Origin: Takakia lepidozioides
Lineage: Eukaryota; Streptophyta; Takakiopsida; Takakiales; Takakiaceae
DNA: 64,000 nucleotides
Assembly (NCBI GenBank): GCA_030704615.1
Contig: CM060734.1
Span: 54,948,042-55,012,041, forward strand
Direction: 5' to 3'
Position numbers and translations under genes: made by a program. Positions 1 through 10,435 of this stretch are shown piece after piece. The first letter of the stretch is position 1, and each line of letters opens with the position of its first letter. The notes below the pieces were generated by a model, which was not told where the DNA came from, made no database searches, and saw only the letters and a list, made by a program, of their open reading frames with translations.

Positions 1-1349
1 TCGGAAGAACACCTCTAAGTGGAGCTCTAGACGTATTGGAAAGGCGGAAGCAATTAAAGCGAAAGCAAATCTGTATGTTGCAAACGATCAAAGTGAATAT
101 GATTAAGCACAGTGTAGAAAGGTGCACGGGAGATCTCTCGTGCTAATTTGACAACAATATGTGTTAATGTTGATTTGATTGGTGATTGCCAGGTTTTTTG
201 GGAGCTCCTTTGATAATCAGAAGTTGACGTTGAATTCTCTATGTCGACCATTTCAACCTTTCAATTTCTTAACATCTATATCTCTAGCGATTTGAACCCT
301 GACTGCCGGCATCTCAATTAAGTTTAGTTCTGGTTGATTGTATTTTCCTTTACGCATATAGTACGGGAGATCTCCCGTGCTACAGAGACTTGACTATTGC
401 AGACTGACATCATTAATATTCTCATTCACCATAGCGCTCATTGAAGGATATAGTTACAAGTCCCAATTTGGTTCATTTTCTTAAGATGATAAGGATTTGT
501 CGGGGTCCAAAAATTGTATTTTCTTCCCTAGTGGAATGTCGGTTTAAATCTTGATTTCAACGGTGGCTCCTTCTGAATCTGACGTTGTAAATTGTATCCT
601 CGCGATGTTGTTATTGATTTCAAATGTAACACGGGAGGTCTCACGTGGTATGTCTCATTGTTTTTTAAATATTACTTACTGGATTCTTATTTGGTTTGCG
701 GACAAATAACTTTTGTTCTAAACTATAAAAAAATTGAATTTTTGAATGACTAGTGGATGTGAATGGTTCTACATTTTACTTTGTTTCTGTTTGACGGATC
801 CACGCATTTCGTATGTCGGACGGGATATCTCCCGTGGTGGTTGATGGTTTTCTCCCTTACACATAGTGCTTGGGATATGTCCCATGCTACAGTGACTTGA
901 CTATTTCTGAGCATGATTATTATATTTTTCTTAGAGCTCATTGAAGAATATAATAAGGATTCGCAAATGTTTTGTTTTCTGAAGATGATGAGGATTTTGT
1001 CGGGTCCAAAAACTTTATATCTTCCCTAGCGGAATGTTGTTCACTATTCCGATTTCAACGGTGGCACCTTATGACGCCAACGTTCTAAATGAATTTTCAC
1101 GATTGTGCTACTGATTTCAGTTGTAGCACAGGAGGTCTCCCCTATTATGTCTCAACGTCTGTTTGACATTTACTTACTGGATTTTTATTTGTATTTAGAG
1201 GGTGACAAATAACTGTTGTTTTATCGGACAGTTTTAATTTCTGAATAACTAGTTCATGTGAATGTTTCTAGATCTTACTTTCTTTTAATTTGACGGCTCG
1301 ATGCTTTTTGTATGGAGCACAAGAGATCTCCCCTGGTGGGGGGGGGGGG
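1..1349. repeat. Degenerate ~500-bp tandem repeats with a GATC-centred palindrome
   Basis: Two diverged direct copies of a ~500-bp unit are readable at about 361-867 and 868-1340. They share, in order, a palindrome, an 'acttgactatt' block, 'aagatgat.aggatt', 'gatttcaacggtggc' and a second palindrome. A partial unit precedes them. The palindrome is a perfect 16-mer at 363-378 (ACGGGAGATCTCCCGT). Degenerate versions lie near 125-142, 631-646, 820-835, 871-884, 1128-1143, 1318-1336 and 1812-1829. A run of 12 G at 1338-1349 ends the block. I see no gene here. Confidence 0.75.
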
Positions 1350-1456
1350 TCTGAGAGCACCGGCAGCAAGCTGACATTGTACTTGAAATTGTATTTGACT
1401 TTGTATCTGATCTTGTATTTGACGGTTCAATGCATTTCGTATGTTATTTCATGTCC

Positions 1457-1474
1457 GAGAGAGAGAGAGAGAGA
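1457..1474. repeat. (GA)9 microsatellite
   Basis: Simple GA dinucleotide run directly visible in non-coding sequence. Confidence 0.95.
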
Positions 1475-3461
1475 AGACTCCGGCCGAGGCTGGCGTAACT
1501 AAGAGCCACTTCGCCTTGTGGCTACCTCCCATTTCGGGGGTGGGCCCTATAAGTTCATGTCCTCAATGTAACAAAGATTTTTCTACCCGTAAGTTTCAAT
1601 AATTCAAAAATATTATATCAATGTTTATACCAATAATTTCGAGGCACGACCCATTGTGGTTTTAAAGCTCTTACTTTGTTTCTTATATGATGTTGACATG
1701 CATTTGTTAGGTTTTCACGGGAAAGCTCCTCCCATCTTCTCTCCCCTAAACCATCATGTAGTAATCGAATGATTCGTTTCGCGTAAGTTGCGAGAAACTA
1801 CCTATCAAGTGCACCGGAGATCTCCCCTCCGTGACTCATGAGTGATCTCCTCAAATTCAAGATAGGTGTCTTGCTATTGTCATTCATTTTGCAAAGGACG
1901 ATGCTACTTTTCGGACCAATCCCGGAAAATCCAAAATTGTATTAACAATGCATAATATACTATATAGTATGTTGATATTAAAATATACTATAGATTGTTA
2001 ATACATGATATGAATATATTATTATTTCCATATTTATTAATTATTTAAAATTATTTATCAGATGTCCAGATTTCATCCTTTTGTCCACATTTACTTAAAA
2101 TTGAGTTATGATTTGTTTTGTCATACAAATTTTGAGGACGACATGCACCATCAATTTCAGTATTGGCCCAAGATCAAACTTTATAATCTCATAGATCCAA
2201 TGGTTAATTCTATTTTTTATTTTTGCACTAGATTAACAAGGAAGGTGGGCATCCAATCCTATGGTTGATAGGCATGATTCGTCCCAAATATGGAGAAATG
2301 GTTCCAAATGTGCAACCTTTGTACACAATTGGGATGGGGTAGGTGAGCCACATTTGCTAATAGTAGAAAGCCATGCCCAACTATGGCACAACCGACCAAA
2401 CTCTCATACTACCTCTCGATAAACTTTTCTAAATCAGAAATAGCCAAAATACAATTTTTTTGCTAAATCCCTCTATTCAGAATAGATAGCGAAGCCTGTC
2501 TGTGCGCCATGAAGCGCCCAACTTCTTTCCAACGGTCAGTGGAGTCCAACTTTGCTCATACACATGCACTATGGCGGGTCCATAAGCACATCAAGAGAGA
2601 CATATTTGTGCATAACTTCAAGCTGCACACAACCTAATTTGTGGGGCCCAATTAGATCTAAGGATCCTAGAGCAAATTGAATGACATATGACATGTTGAG
2701 GCCCAAAATGGGTGGCGTGGTCCTTTAGGGGTTAAGCAGTGTGTCCTCTATTTGTTGAGTAGTATTCTATACATAAGGACATGTTTTTTCCAAGAATTAA
2801 AGTGGTAGTGATGCCAACTTTCATTTGGATGACTACTAGCATTGTCTGCAATTTTTTTCAAGGGTTTTAACTAGACTTCATCAAATGGAATGAACTAGCT
2901 TCCAACTGATCGCTACAAGCATTATTTGAAAACATTGGACCAACAGACAAAACAACAGAATTAAGAGGTATTGGGGAATGTTTGCGCGCAAGCCTGTGAG
3001 CGCCTGAGCCCAGCTAGGCTCACGCCACGTCAACAAGGTTTACCACGTGCAGTACCTAATTCTGCGGATGCCATCTATTTCCGCGGAATTGTCGGCGACT
3101 ACCACACCCCAGATTTGCCAACTTTATTTTCCGAGAAGTCTCCTCCCTCATCCAAATCTTGGTAAATCACGGGTGGTTAGGGGATGGTTTTTGTCCACGA
3201 GCACCAGATATTTCAAAGAGTACAATGTCATGTTGCGTAATGAACATGAAGGAGAATGAGTTTGTTTTAACGAAGTTCCTTCCCCTCAATTCACATCCAC
3301 TTTTCATTGATAGACGTTCTCCAAACAAACACCAGTAAATCCCTAAAGCGTCTTTGCGGTTTATGAAAAAACATGGTGCAGAACAGGTTGGCAAGACTTG
3401 TAGTACAAGACATGAAACGAAGAATAGGGCCAGTAACCATAGAAAATGCAAAAAACAGTCC
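1475..3461. other. AT-rich non-coding stretch
   Basis: I see no convincing gene, RNA or mobile element. Short open frames here lack recognisable motifs. Around 2990-3040 there is a 'ctcacgccacgtca' motif that recurs several times near 4030-4140, which suggests remnants of one old repeat family. Confidence 0.5.
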
Positions 3462-3741
3462 TAAAAAAAGGATGCTTTCATTTCTCAAATCAAGGTTGCG
3501 TCAACGTAAGGTTGATTTGCATCACCCTACCCTAAGGGAAAAACAAAACAAAAAAAAACAAAAAAAAAACAAATCTTCAAAAAATGATGCTTTTATTTCT
3601 CAAATCAATGTTGCGTCAACGCAAGGTTGATTTGCATCACCCCCGGGGGTTTTAAAAATAAAAATAAAAAACCCTTAAAAAAAGGATGCTTTCATTTCTC
3701 AAATCAAGGTTGCGTCAACGCAAGGTTGATTTGCATCACCC
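3462..3741. repeat. Three copies of a ~67-bp direct repeat separated by A-rich spacers
   Basis: Copies at about 3462-3528, 3577-3641 and 3675-3741 share the core 'tcaaatcaaggttgcg' followed by 'tcaacg.aaggttgatttg'. They are separated by oligo-A/AAAAC/AAAAT tracts. Copies 1 and 3 are nearly identical and copy 2 carries a few substitutions. Confidence 0.85.
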
Positions 3742-4384
3742 CAAGAGAGAAAAAAATAAAATAAAATAAAATGAAAAAGACAGTCGTATGTCTGTCGGTG
3801 TATGTCACGTCATCAATCGTGTTGTGCGTGTGTCTACAATTTGTTGCATTCGTTCATCAAATTCATTGTCATTTCCGAACACACTCTAATGAACATTATC
3901 AGCAATCACCCTCGTGTTAATACAATGTTGATCTCTGCGGACGTCCTAAACCCTTAACCAATTTCACCTTCAGATGGTGAAATCCCACTCCACGGTTATA
4001 GGCCCTCCATCTTTGTGGTGGGGTGGCACGACCTTGGGTGGGCTCACGCCACATCAGCATCTGCGCCACGTCAGCGCTGTGAGTGTAAGCTCACGCCACA
4101 TCACCATTGTGTGAGCATACGCTCACACGCCATGCTCACGCGGTAGCGTCGTTGCACAAAGTATGTAGAACATAAAACTTCCAATTGCAACAACAAAACA
4201 TCCAAAAAATGGCATGTGAATCATGATCCCACTAAAAATGGAACAAGGTGGAATACATCTACAACATGATGCTATCAATAGTGATGGAGCTCAACAGACT
4301 CAAGCTAGCAAACGTTGGCATCTAGATGACCGGCATGGTGATTGCCTTGCAAACTGAATTACGTCCAATAGCGTTTATATTTTG
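3742..4384. other. Non-coding stretch with repeated 'cacgccac(g/a)tca' words
   Basis: From about 4028 to 4140 the words 'ctcacgccacatca' and 'gccacgtcagc' occur in several copies and partly in inverted pairs, as in old inverted-repeat DNA transposon ends. No gene is visible. Confidence 0.4.
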
Positions 4385-5375
4385 ACAGAGTCAGATGCAG
4401 ACAGCTTGTTGGCATATCAAGATCAGCTTTAAAAATATTTCTTTCTGTGCCGTATTTTCCTAGCATCACTTCCCCGAATTTCTTCTTTTGATCACTCACA
4501 TATATCAGTCATGAATGCAGACGTCTGTGGTGCTCCTGGCTGTGAGGTTCTTGCTCTCAGTTGTTATGATCGGTACGTTCCTCATGGGCTTCACCAAACA
4601 TTTGAAGTCAGATTGGGGGGGCTAATTCGCAAGCGCAAGACTTGTTCGGGAAGATGCAGAGCTTTCCGGGGGCCATGTGGCTTGGCTCGGTTGTTTTGTG
4701 ACGCTCATCGTCGCAGAGCTTGCATGGCTACCCTTCAAGCCACGATAGGCGAGAGAGACGACCCCATGGATGAAACTGGATGAATGAGAGGTACCCTGAC
4801 GGACGCACTGATGGATGATATGTTTAGGAAATCAATTATTTCTGATTTAAAAGTTTCTCACGGCCCCTAAGTGAATGAAATTGAATGAATAGAAAGGATG
4901 AATAGATAATATTCACGATATTCATCCTCCCACATCCACTAATCAGACCAGACGGTTGCTCAACTGTCATCCCTTTGTCCTCTTGGTCTTCCTCGTCTTC
5001 GTGACAAGCCTCGCAGGGAGGGCGCGCTTCCCTACCGCGTTCAATCCTGCCCCCATGCCCCGCAAGCTCTGCTTATGTCACATCAACATATGAGGCCTCA
5101 CTGTAAGAAAGAATCGTGGAAATGGATTGGAGGATGGGGTTTTGCGCAACATGAATTCAGTGGGCTCTTCCTGGAACATTATCGACTCTGCGCATGATAC
5201 TGATGGTACCCAATCTAACTCACCCCTTCGTCAGATGATTCGAAAATGAAGCCAGTGCAGTCTTCAACAGGTATTGGATCATCATCGCCACTGCACCATG
5301 TCAAAGCCCTCGAGTGTGTACAGTAATGCAGCAGCACATGTTGATGAAAGCGGGATGAGTGTACTACGTTTGTAT
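4385..5375 (+). pseudogene. Frameshifted copy of a small two-TM protein gene (inverted partner at 27955-28690)
   Basis: The block is a diverged copy, in inverted orientation, of 27955-28690. Homology covers upstream non-coding DNA, the small reading frame from the ATG near 4514, and downstream DNA including a 'ttcatcctcccacatcc' segment. It resumes at about 5335-5375 after roughly 250 bp not present in the partner. Compared with the intact partner the frame here is broken at a G-run near 4612-4620, so the long open frame beginning at 4511 is a mixture of frames and not a real product. I cannot name the protein family. Confidence 0.7.
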
Positions 5376-5821
5376 TGTACCCACAACCCTGTGTCCAATA
5401 TGGCAGATCCCAATCAGAGAATCACACTGTAGGGCACATCAGTACATCAGTACAATACATGCCCTTCGTTTTGGGGAGCCCTTACACATTATTTGGGATG
5501 TTTCCACTTGTAGGATGCCCCTCGGCAGAAAATGGAGTTTGCTTTGTTATTTTTATCTGGCCATCAGGGATTCTTTTGCTCAAAGCAACAGCTGCTTCTT
5601 TTATTACTTGTTTCCATGTCCTTGAGATTTTGTTGGAACTTGGCACTTCTTTCTTGGAAGAGAAAGAAGCAATGAAACCATGTTCTTCACTTCTTTCTGG
5701 ATCTGATGCATTCTCAACAGATCCCAAGTAGACTGTCACAAAAACCATGCGTGTCCATTGTCATATTAAATTATACTCCTTTAGAATAATCCCGCGACAC
5801 AATAAACTGCACTTGGGTCAG
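5376..5821. other. 3' flank of the UDP-glycosyltransferase gene
   Basis: No supported gene. This is the downstream side of the minus-strand glycosyltransferase that ends at 5822, so part is probably its 3' UTR. Confidence 0.4.
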
Positions 5822-8113
5822 TCACTGTCTGGAATGTTCAGCAAACTTGGCTAAAGACCGAAGTTCTTCTACAAAAGAAGCCAAGTTCTTGTTGGAAGAG
5901 CCGCCGGGCGCTACAGCATTTCGTGCTATAACACTCAGATCCTTCACATTTTTCCTCAACATCTCTCCCCTCTCATCTCCCATCAGAAGCCTCGCGGCCC
6001 TCTCTACCTCCTCTTTGCCAACCACTCCATCAGATCCCTCGAGCACCCCAACAGCAACTTTTATTACATCGACCACAAGCATTTTGTTCATGTGTTGCTC
6101 AGCTTCGATCAGCCAAGCTATCATGGGCACGGCCATGCAAATGCTCTCCACTGTGGAATTCCACCCACAGTGGGTCAGGAAACCTCCAACTGCGGGATGG
6201 GCAAGGATCTGCAACTGTGGTGCCCACACACAGAACACTATTCCCTGCTTCTTAGTCCTCTCCATGAAACTTTCAGGGAGGAAGGCAGAGATGTGGGGCA
6301 CTGGGTCAACTTCACTACCTTGTGGAACTCTGAGTACCCAAAGGAAATTCTGCCCACTCATCTCAAGCCCGAGAGCAAGTTCATGAATCTGTGTGGCAGA
6401 GAGAGAAGCTATGCTTCCAAAGGAGATATACAGAACGGATGAGGTTGGCTGTGTGTTCAACCAGTCTATGCACTCATGCTTGTCTGAACTCACTTGCGGT
6501 TGGTTGTTCAACCTGTTTTCCTTGGTGCCACCAAGTACTGTGGGTCCCACAGTAAAGACCCTAGGCACCTGCAAACAACAGTCCAATTTCATGTAAATAA
6601 TATCCAGTATGTATAAAGCTTTCATAATCGCTGGAGCTGTAAGGATGCAACTAACATGTTGTCACGAATTGACATACCATTTTGCTTCCAGCTTCCATGA
6701 TTCAACAAGGTCACAAAGATACCCTTCACTTCAGCTATTCAAATCGCTGGACCCAAGGTCTAAATAGCTGAGAGCTTGTCATCAAATCTTTACTGAACTA
6801 AGCTAAGATTTAGTATTCTAGTCAGTGGAGCAGATGCATAATTCTTCTTTGGCTTAATCCAAAGGTGACCGACGTGCTCTCTCACCTTGCAATATCTTCT
6901 CTCTCGCACATCTCTCTCTTGAGTCTGTCACATTGTTGGTCACTAACCCCTTGAATTTTTCTCTCCATGGTCGCTCTTCGCTTTGCAGAAGTCAAGTGTG
7001 AGGGTATCCTAGTCTAAGTCAGTTCCAACTCTGCCATGTAACATTCCTGTACAAAGTCGAAATACTGACCTTACTCATCTTCGAGCCACTACAAAGTACA
7101 TCTCGAAGCCCTTCCATAACGGCAGATTCCAGTTCATAAACACCATCCACAAGCACCCCAGCAGCTACCCACAACCTGTTCGCAGCAACAATGCGTGTGA
7201 CATTTTGTGAGCGCATGGGTCGAGGCATGTCGTGAGGTTTGATGGGAGGAAACCCCGGGATGACATATGGAGCCTGGTCATCTGCCACAGGAATCTGACC
7301 TTGTGCAATGAAAGAGCGCAAGTGGTATAGCAGGGAAATAAAATGTGGTGAATTTTCCAGACAATATCTTGGAATTGAATACTTGGTAGCTGTAACCTGC
7401 CATTCAAGTTGCGTCACTCGTGAGGTGTAAGCTTATGGAAATAGTCAAATACTATCTAGCAGAAATTTTGTACATCTTTTTCAGGCTAGCTCACTAGATC
7501 ACCAGCATGCTTTTGGTGAGTGAATGGAAGGCCTCAATGATCCCACTTTAATATGGTAATCTTCGCAACTCAAGCTTAGTCATTATAATACAGAGTGGCA
7601 TGTACAAGATTTCTAGATTGTTGTAACCAGTGTCAAACATAAATGGACAGGCGGAACTTACAAATGAAACACTGAATCAAAGCTCTCTTGTACTGCAATG
7701 CAATCATACCTGAGTCCAATCCATGAACATGTCGGAGATGATGCATACAGGAGGACTCACGAGGGTAGCGGGTTCATCAGTGAACTTAAGAGTTCTTCAA
7801 AGGATCCTTTTATGATGGGTGATGCAAATGCCCTCCTCAGGTCTTGAATGCTTGAACTGTTTACAGCTGCATATTCCGCGGACAGCTCAAGAGCTACCAC
7901 ATGCAAATTGTGGCTGAATCCAAATCCCTTGTCATCAGTCAGTGCTCGTTTCACGCTGGAGAGATGTGGGGTCGTGGTCACAAAGGTGACAGTGACGCCA
8001 TAGCTAGCCAAGATCTTCGATAATTGCACGCATCGGTTCACGTGGCTCGCCGCTGGAAAGGGGAAGGTAACCACATGGGGTACTGGAAGGAGTTTAGATG
8101 CCTCAATCACCAT
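5822..8113 (-). CDS. UDP-glycosyltransferase (GT1 family), three exons, one apparent frameshift
   Basis: Transfers a sugar from a UDP-sugar to a small-molecule acceptor, in the cytosol. Exons on the minus strand: 8113-7710, 7396-7070 and 6568-5822, all with GT/AG borders and phase 0. They add up to about 492 residues, the usual plant UGT length. Exon 1 has the N-terminal 'FPFPAASHVNRC' segment, where His is the expected catalytic base. Exon 3 has 'RVFTVGP' and a full PSPG donor box starting WAPQLQILAHPAVGGF and ending EAEQ; the final Gln usually goes with UDP-glucose. In exon 1, near 7769-7772, the frame shifts by one base between 'EELLSSL' and the conserved 'PPVCIISDMF' segment. A one-base loss or a sequence error explains it. 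If real, the gene is a recent pseudogene, since everything else is intact. The start at Met 8113 fits the family; the open frame extends further upstream without homology. Acceptor substrate unknown. Confidence 0.88.
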
Positions 8114-8619
8114 TTCGACAAGGAAGACGTAGTAGAACAGAACTCTGCAGAAACTGGAGAAATTGCCCATCAGTTTGACAAAGAGAACGATTACGCAGGT
8201 TGAGTGGGACAGATCAAAAACCCACGTACATGTGTCCGAATTCTCTAGTTTTCCATCCCATACTGAACTCTGTTGGGCTTGTGTGTAGGCCGTCTGGCTA
8301 GGTCCATTGATGGTGACATAAGCACTTGAAGCAATATGCACAAGTGAAGATTTGGCTTTCGGAAGCATTTAATAGCATATTCAGTCCGTTTGGTCCTTCC
8401 TTCTATACAGACAGCCTTAACTTCAATTGCAACTTTACCAGGGATGATCGGTCTGAGAGTGACATGTTAGCCATTGTCGCCATGATGCATTACTGAAGAA
8501 AACAGGCCCTGGAAGAAAATTATCGTTTTGCGGTAGCAACGTAGAGTATGGAGGGTAAAGTGTGCAGGCTAAAACAAATAGACTCGAGTAAGGGGCTACC
8601 CCGGGGAAACATTGTCCTA

Positions 8620-8950
8620 CCTCAAACCAAGCAGACTGCGTAAGCACAGCAGATGCCGGGTGCCGACCTACAGCAGGAGCACGCTTCAAGAGGATCGCCG
8701 CGCGATGTCCACTGCCACCAGCTGCCTGCAGACCTGAAAGTACTCTATGATGAACCACTCGTGGAGCTATAGAAGCAAAGACTTGTTAAAGGGGATACCA
8801 CTATGATGCTTGGATCAATTCAACAAAACACGAAAACACCAAGCTTCGAGTAGATAGATTAGTTCCAGCTGCATTGCTCTCACCTTACACGAGACACATG
8901 GTGCTGTGCAGATCACAGTACTGGAGGCCTCTCAAGAATGTCGGCCGAGT
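8620..8950 (-). repeat. Arm of a diverged inverted repeat (partner 14780-15092)
   Basis: Read on the minus strand, this block matches 14780-15092 on the plus strand. Shared segments are 'gaggcctcc.gtactgtgatctgcac', 'atgcagctgga', 'ctactcgaagcttg', 'atagctccacgagt' and 'ctgcaggcagctggtggcag', in the same order. It lies just upstream of the UGT gene. No protein family is recognised, so it may be duplicated leader or promoter DNA. Confidence 0.7.
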
Positions 8951-9599
8951 AACTCCCTGCTGCTCCTGTATCTGCACACTCTTCACGACAGACCAAAGCT
9001 TGCACAGATGCACGATAGCGCCGGGACAGACTCGATAGTAGGAATGCATCGCGAACAAGCAGCTCGAATCCACGTTCGATTATGTAGTACGATGGAGAAA
9101 TGCATCTATTGCGCTCCTCTGTCAAAGCTGCCTCGCCCAGGTCCTGGAACCAGCAGCCTTCCGTGAACAATGGTCTGCGGACATATGATTGAAGGCGCCT
9201 TCAATGGCGTTATTGATTTTGCCCGGAGAACAAGAAGAATACCGTACTTGCCTATGCTATTCGTCAGGACCCAGCTGGACTAATTAATTTTTCATAGAAG
9301 GGTATGGGCAGGTTTTTTTTTTAATTTTTATATTTACGGAAAGTTCTAGCGATGACTGAAGGTCGGAAGCTAGTTTAGCGTAGAGCAGGAATAGGGTGCC
9401 AAGTGCCACGTTTTTGTCGCCATGTCATCACCTCCACGTTACGTCGTCAAATTCTTTGGAATCTGCCCGGGCTGCCCTCCTGAAATAAGCCAATAGAAAT
9501 TGCCGCGCCAACTTTTTTGGAATTGCCCGAAATGCCCGGATCTTGATCTTCTTGATCTGCGTTTTCCGCCATCGTTCACCTTGCAAGCTGCAAGCTCTC
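8951..9599. other. Intergenic, nothing recognised
   Basis: Open frames on both strands (about 85 codons) show no family motif. Poly-T and AT-rich tracts lie around 9310-9330. Confidence 0.4.
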
Positions 9600-9710
9600 A
9601 ACGAATTGAGGAAATCCATGCTGAGCTGAAGATATTGTCTTGGCAGATGAAGGATCAAGCAAATGATGGGGGAAGGGTGTGGTTTTTTCTTAATGTACGA
9701 TCTGAAGAAG
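9600..9710 (+). pseudogene. Fragment of a PPR-DYW protein
   Basis: The plus strand from about 9602 reads RIEEIHAELK followed by a decayed stretch resembling 'MKEAG...FVLHDV'. This matches the start of the DYW domain seen more fully on the minus strand in the PPR pseudogenes at 17.5 and 23.5 kb. No PPR repeats or DYW terminus flank it, so it is an isolated relic. Confidence 0.65.
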
Positions 9711-9737
9711 TTTGTCCATCCTACAAAGGTGGGCTCT

Positions 9738-10158
9738 TGTCAGTACCATGATTTGGTATTCTTCCTGATGTTTGCAAGGTTCTTGGAAGAGTCAGCTTGG
9801 TCTTAGCAGGCCGTGTTCAATCTCTACCTGCTCAGATGCACCGTGATGGTTCTCACAGATCAATCCGACATTACTTGACTACAGACACAAACAGCATACA
9901 CAAGAGGTCCTTTTGGGTTGATGGTCGGTCAAATCCTCCATGGTCATGACACAAGGTCAAGGACAGTATGGTGAGGACGCCTTTTTCTTCGACCTATTTC
10001 AGCCTGTTTTGCCCTCTCATCAAACTCGGCCTTGAGATGCATTTGTTAGTACCATATTTGGTGTTCTTCCTTATGTTTAGTGCAAGGTTCTTGGGAGAGT
10101 CAGCTTGGGTGTTTCAATCTCTGCCTGCCTGCTAGATGCACCGTGGTGGTTTTCACAG
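9738..10158. repeat. Direct repeat pair, ~110 bp units about 300 bp apart
   Basis: Units at about 9738-9860 and 10046-10158 share 'ttcttcct.atgttt', 'gcaaggttcttgg.agagtcagcttgg', 'caatctct.cctgc' and 'agatgcaccgtg.tggtt.tcacag'. The second unit abuts the truncated 5' LTR of the copia element. Confidence 0.7.
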
Positions 10159-10178
10159 TGGCTATGGCATCTACAACA

Positions 10179-10190
10179 GGTTATGGGCCC
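10179..10190 (+). promoter_or_regulatory. Copia primer-binding site (half-tRNA-iMet type)
   Basis: GGTTATGGGCCC follows the LTR end directly. It resembles the internal (anticodon arm) complement of initiator tRNA-Met used by Drosophila copia, and differs from the usual plant TGGTATCAGAGC primer site. Confidence 0.7.
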
Positions 10191-10435
10191 ACGGGTTGAC
10201 ACAGAAGTTGTACCGTAGGAACTTGTTTGTCTGATTCTGGTAAAGCCATTCTTAGACTGTTTAGCAAGAAAGTGTCAGATGCTTAACAAGAAGTTAAGCT
10301 ATAGTTGTCAGATGCTTAACAGGAAGTTAAGCTATAGTTGTCCAATTTTAGTTTAGAATTGAGATAGTTTTTCAAGAATAGGTTGATAACTAACTCAATA
10401 TCTAGATTGGAAGAGATTGTACATCTATTGCAAAG

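Noticed and set aside
4511-4783. 90-codon open frame
   Set aside because: Comparison with 28320-28553 shows that it mixes two frames after a G-run change.
5847-6442. Plus-strand open frames of up to 179 codons
   Set aside because: They are antisense to exon 3 of the UDP-glycosyltransferase, whose motifs are clear on the minus strand.
10179-10190. Possible tRNA-Met gene remnant
   Set aside because: Only 12 bases match and they follow an LTR end directly, so a primer-binding site explains them. I found no tRNA or rRNA gene in the window.
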